A DNA stretch of 64,000 nt from Flavobacteriales bacterium. GTDB lineage: Bacteria > Bacteroidota > Bacteroidia > NS11-12g > UBA9320. Of the stretch, positions 63,898 through 64,000 are shown piece by piece; positions within the stretch are counted from its first letter, which is position 1, and each line of letters starts with the position of its first letter. Made by a program: the position numbers and the translations under genes. The stretch spans positions 434,001-498,000 of the forward strand of contig JACJZU010000004.1 in assembly GCA_020635435.1 (NCBI GenBank), written 5' to 3'. The notes beneath the pieces are model-generated. The model saw only the letters and a list, made by a program, of their open reading frames with translations. It had not been told where the DNA came from and did no database searches.

Positions 63898-64000
63898 CCA
63901 CCTATCCTCCTATATTCCCATCCTCCTATATTCCCATCCTCCTATATTCCCATCCTCCTATCTACCCATCCTCCTATCCTCCTATCTACCCATCCTCCCA
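63898..64000. repeat. Pyrimidine-rich tandem repeat at the right edge
   Basis: A 16-base unit CCTATATTCCCATCCT is repeated three times, followed by CCTATCTACCCATCCT variants and a CCTATCCT half unit, all on an 8-base phase. It continues to the window end. It begins just after the hydrolase stop and shares its 8-mers with the tract at 31,966-32,024. Confidence 0.9.

Overview
The window looks like a chromosomal segment of a Bacteroidota (Bacteroidetes) bacterium. Several proteins end in type IX secretion (T9SS) C-terminal sorting domains (YPNP motif, final GIY/GVY strand). Many proteins carry lipoprotein signals, CzcA is fused to a TolC-like domain, and candidate promoters fit the TAnnTTTG -7 consensus. 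Gene families point to a free-living heterotroph. I cannot name a genus. No rRNA, tRNA, CRISPR array, prophage or insertion sequence was seen.

Layout. (1) 1-7,976, minus strand, clearly AT-rich: a surface-polysaccharide operon. It encodes a dTDP-3-acetamido-3,6-dideoxyhexose branch (FdtA/QdtA-like isomerase, hexapeptide acetyltransferase, aminotransferase), a CDP-glycerol-type transferase, and three enzymes matching the Campylobacter route to cytidine diphosphoramidate: L-glutamine kinase, gamma-glutamyl-CDP-amidate hydrolase and CTP:phosphoglutamine cytidylyltransferase. An unknown protein and a gene cut by the left edge lie among them. (2) 8,486-11,230: cysC-cysD-cysN, in which the CysC-like kinase has an altered substrate pocket. 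(3) 11,314-16,326: flippase, DUF2142 protein, TPR protein and a GT-C-type membrane enzyme. (4) 16,356-22,336: TPR-adenylate cyclase; two arrays of a 111-113 bp palindromic repeat flanking a TacAT-like toxin-antitoxin pair; RecQ. (5) 22,598-29,241: feoAB, a four-gene arsenic operon, a bestrophin-like channel and a small lipoprotein. (6) 29,486-34,254: a lipoprotein-type KatG, a cyclophilin lipoprotein and a secreted beta-helix protein. (7) 34,274-40,504: heavy-metal RND efflux (adaptor plus CzcA-TolC fusion) and a SOUL protein. (8) 40,677-53,813: a tightly packed seven-gene operon (secreted lamin-tail protein, Calx-beta lipoprotein, DcuC carrier, isoaspartyl dipeptidase, porin, M14 carboxypeptidase, porin), divergent from a MocR-type regulator that lacks its PLP lysine, followed by an esterase-like lipoprotein and a DASS symporter. 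(9) 53,869-63,879: a secreted GH18 chitinase, an unknown protein, a giant T9SS propeller protein and an epoxide-hydrolase-like enzyme. The chitinase and the giant protein share a paired-cysteine 'CDS' repeat.

The most interesting points are the phosphoramidate-type cluster in a Bacteroidota sugar locus, the odd CysC next to it, the acidic-peptide operon with its altered MocR regulator, the repeat arrays bracketing the toxin-antitoxin pair, and the lipoprotein KatG.
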